From Competibacteraceae bacterium UBA2788 (GTDB lineage Bacteria > Pseudomonadota > Gammaproteobacteria > Competibacterales > Competibacteraceae), in assembly GCA_002352185.1 (NCBI GenBank), contig DEHY01000153.1, positions 689-8,134 of the forward strand: a stretch of DNA of 7,446 nt, given 5' to 3'. The first letter of the stretch is position 1. Each line of letters opens with the position of its first letter. The translations under genes were made by a program, and so were the position numbers. Shown here one piece after another: positions 6,570 through 7,446 of the stretch. The notes under the pieces were generated by a model. The model saw only the letters and a list, made by a program, of their open reading frames with translations. It searched no databases and was not told the DNA's origin.

Positions 6570-7446
6570 ATGCCAGAATCAAACCCCGGCGGCGTCCGAC
6601 CGGCCAACGTGGCATGGTGCTGGTCATCGTGTTATGGATCGTCACCCTGCTGGCGGTAATGGCCGGCGGTTTTGCCTATTCCATGCGCGTCGAAACCCGC
6701 CTGGCGACCAGCGCGGTCGAACGGGCGCAAGCCCGCGCCCTGGCCGAGGCGGGTGTGGCGTATGCCCTGGCCTGGCAGCTGGACCCGGAAGCTCAAAAGC
6801 AGTGGCCTCCGAACGGTGATGCGCGCGAATGGACGTTTGGCGGCGGGCGACTGCGAATTGAGGTGACCAATGCCGGTGGTCTGGTGAACTTGAATACCGC
6901 CGATGCCGGGTTGCTCAAGGCGTTACTAAAGACAATGGGTGTGGAGGCGGGCGATCAGGACCGCGTAGTGGAAGCGATTCTGGACTGGCGCGGGAATCGT
7001 GCGGATCAACAGGCGCCGCATGGGGCCGGAAGCACCGCGTCAGGATCGAAGAATGCGCCATTCGAGAGCCTCGATGAATTGGGGCAGGTGTCGGGAATAA
7101 CCAGAGAACTTCACGAGCGGCTTGCCGATGTGGCGACGGTCCATTCATTTCATTACGGGGTGAACCCGGAGTTGGCGCCCATCCAGGCGCTGCAAGCCTT
7201 GGGGCTGGATGAACGCAGCATCGCCGATTATGCGCAGACCCGCGCCCGTGCTTCTGCTGATGGATCGCCGCCGCCGCCACTGCCGCCGGGTAACAATCCA
7301 TCCTTTTTCTCCCAAAGCCGTTCGAGCGTTTATCATATCGCCGTTGCGGCGGAAACGGAGTCGGGAACCGCTGTGATTGTGAAAGCCGTGTTCGATACGC
7401 AGAGCGGGACCGCCGGACGAAATTTGCGATTGTTGTCGTGGCGTGA
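6566..7446 (+). CDS. gspK: Minor pseudopilin GspK, 3' end cut by the window
   Basis: GspK caps the pseudopilus tip with GspI and GspJ. The frame is open from ATG 6566 through the right edge, 293 full codons plus two bases. The family is usually about 300-330 residues, so only a short tail is probably missing. A basic leader ends QRG at residue 16, followed by MVLVIVLWIVTLLAVMAGGF; mature position 5 is Ile, not Glu, as is normal for GspK. A helical ARALAEAGVAYALAW segment, VNLNTA (helix-hairpin-helix-like, Asn108-Ala112 region) and NAPFESLDEL follow as in the family. A proline-rich linker SPPPPLPPG lies near residues 234-242. The region between DWRGNRADQQ and NAPFES looks poor in the acidic residues that usually bind calcium. 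Ribosome binding site GAGGGA is at 6552-6557; the start overlaps gspJ (ATGA). Confidence 0.93.
   Translation, partial: MNARIKPRRRPTGQRGMVLVIVLWIVTLLAVMAGGFAYSMRVETRLATSAVERAQARALAEAGVAYALAWQLDPEAQKQWPPNGDAREWTFGGGRLRIEVTNAGGLVNLNTADAGLLKALLKTMGVEAGDQDRVVEAILDWRGNRADQQAPHGAGSTASGSKNAPFESLDELGQVSGITRELHERLADVATVHSFHYGVNPELAPIQALQALGLDERSIADYAQTRARASADGSPPPPLPPGNNPSFFSQSRSSVYHIAVAAETESGTAVIVKAVFDTQSGTAGRNLRLLSWR

Noticed and set aside
7444..7446. Terminal TGA as the stop of gspK
   Set aside because: gspK is read with codons starting at 7439 and 7442, so this TGA is out of frame and the gene continues past the window.
1..7446. CRISPR array, tRNA, rRNA, insertion sequence or a hidden novel system
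   Set aside because: Coding sequence fills nearly the entire window; no spaced direct repeats, transposase, terminal repeats flanking a gene, or RNA gene motifs were found on either strand.

Overview
The window is a GC-rich (about 60% by eye) bacterial segment in which every gene lies on the + strand with almost no space between genes. It joins two conserved modules: the end of a dTDP-L-rhamnose biosynthesis cluster (rfbC/rmlC and rfbD/rmlD) and the first seven genes of a type II secretion system (T2SS) operon, gspE-F-G-H-I-J-K. Protein sequences and gene order suggest a gammaproteobacterium. A DUF1640/CCDC90-type coiled-coil gene next to sugar-nucleotide genes would fit Competibacteraceae or purple-sulfur-type lineages, but that placement is only a guess.

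Layout: 1-324 is the C-terminal part of RfbC, cut by the left edge. 321-692 encodes a small protein with a coiled coil made of four 11-residue repeats and a C-terminal membrane anchor; it sits between rfbC and rfbD. 746-1630 is rfbD. gspE starts inside the end of rfbD (11-base overlap at 1620-1630) and runs to 3317. gspF follows after one base, from a GTG with a strong ribosome binding site, to 4539. The only sizeable gap in the T2SS part, 4540-4618, holds a C-run/G-run inverted repeat, followed by the major pseudopilin gene gspG (4619-5050). The minor pseudopilin genes gspH, gspI, gspJ and gspK follow, the last three coupled by 1- or 4-base overlaps. gspK is cut by the right edge, probably just short of its stop codon.

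How the genes work together: RfbC and RfbD carry out the last two steps of dTDP-L-rhamnose synthesis, supplying rhamnose for O-antigen, exopolysaccharide or glycoconjugates. GspE is the cytoplasmic ATPase and GspF the inner-membrane platform that assemble the pseudopilus. GspG is its main subunit, and GspH/I/J/K form the tip. The missing components (GspL, M, a GspC/N-type protein and the secretin GspD) should lie to the right, because the order starting at gspE resembles the Xanthomonas xps operon.

No mobile element, tRNA, rRNA, CRISPR array or clearly novel system was seen. The points most worth a second look are the rfbD/gspE overlap, the hendecad-repeat protein inside the rhamnose cluster, the repeat element before gspG, and a GspK whose usual acidic calcium-binding loop looks degenerate.
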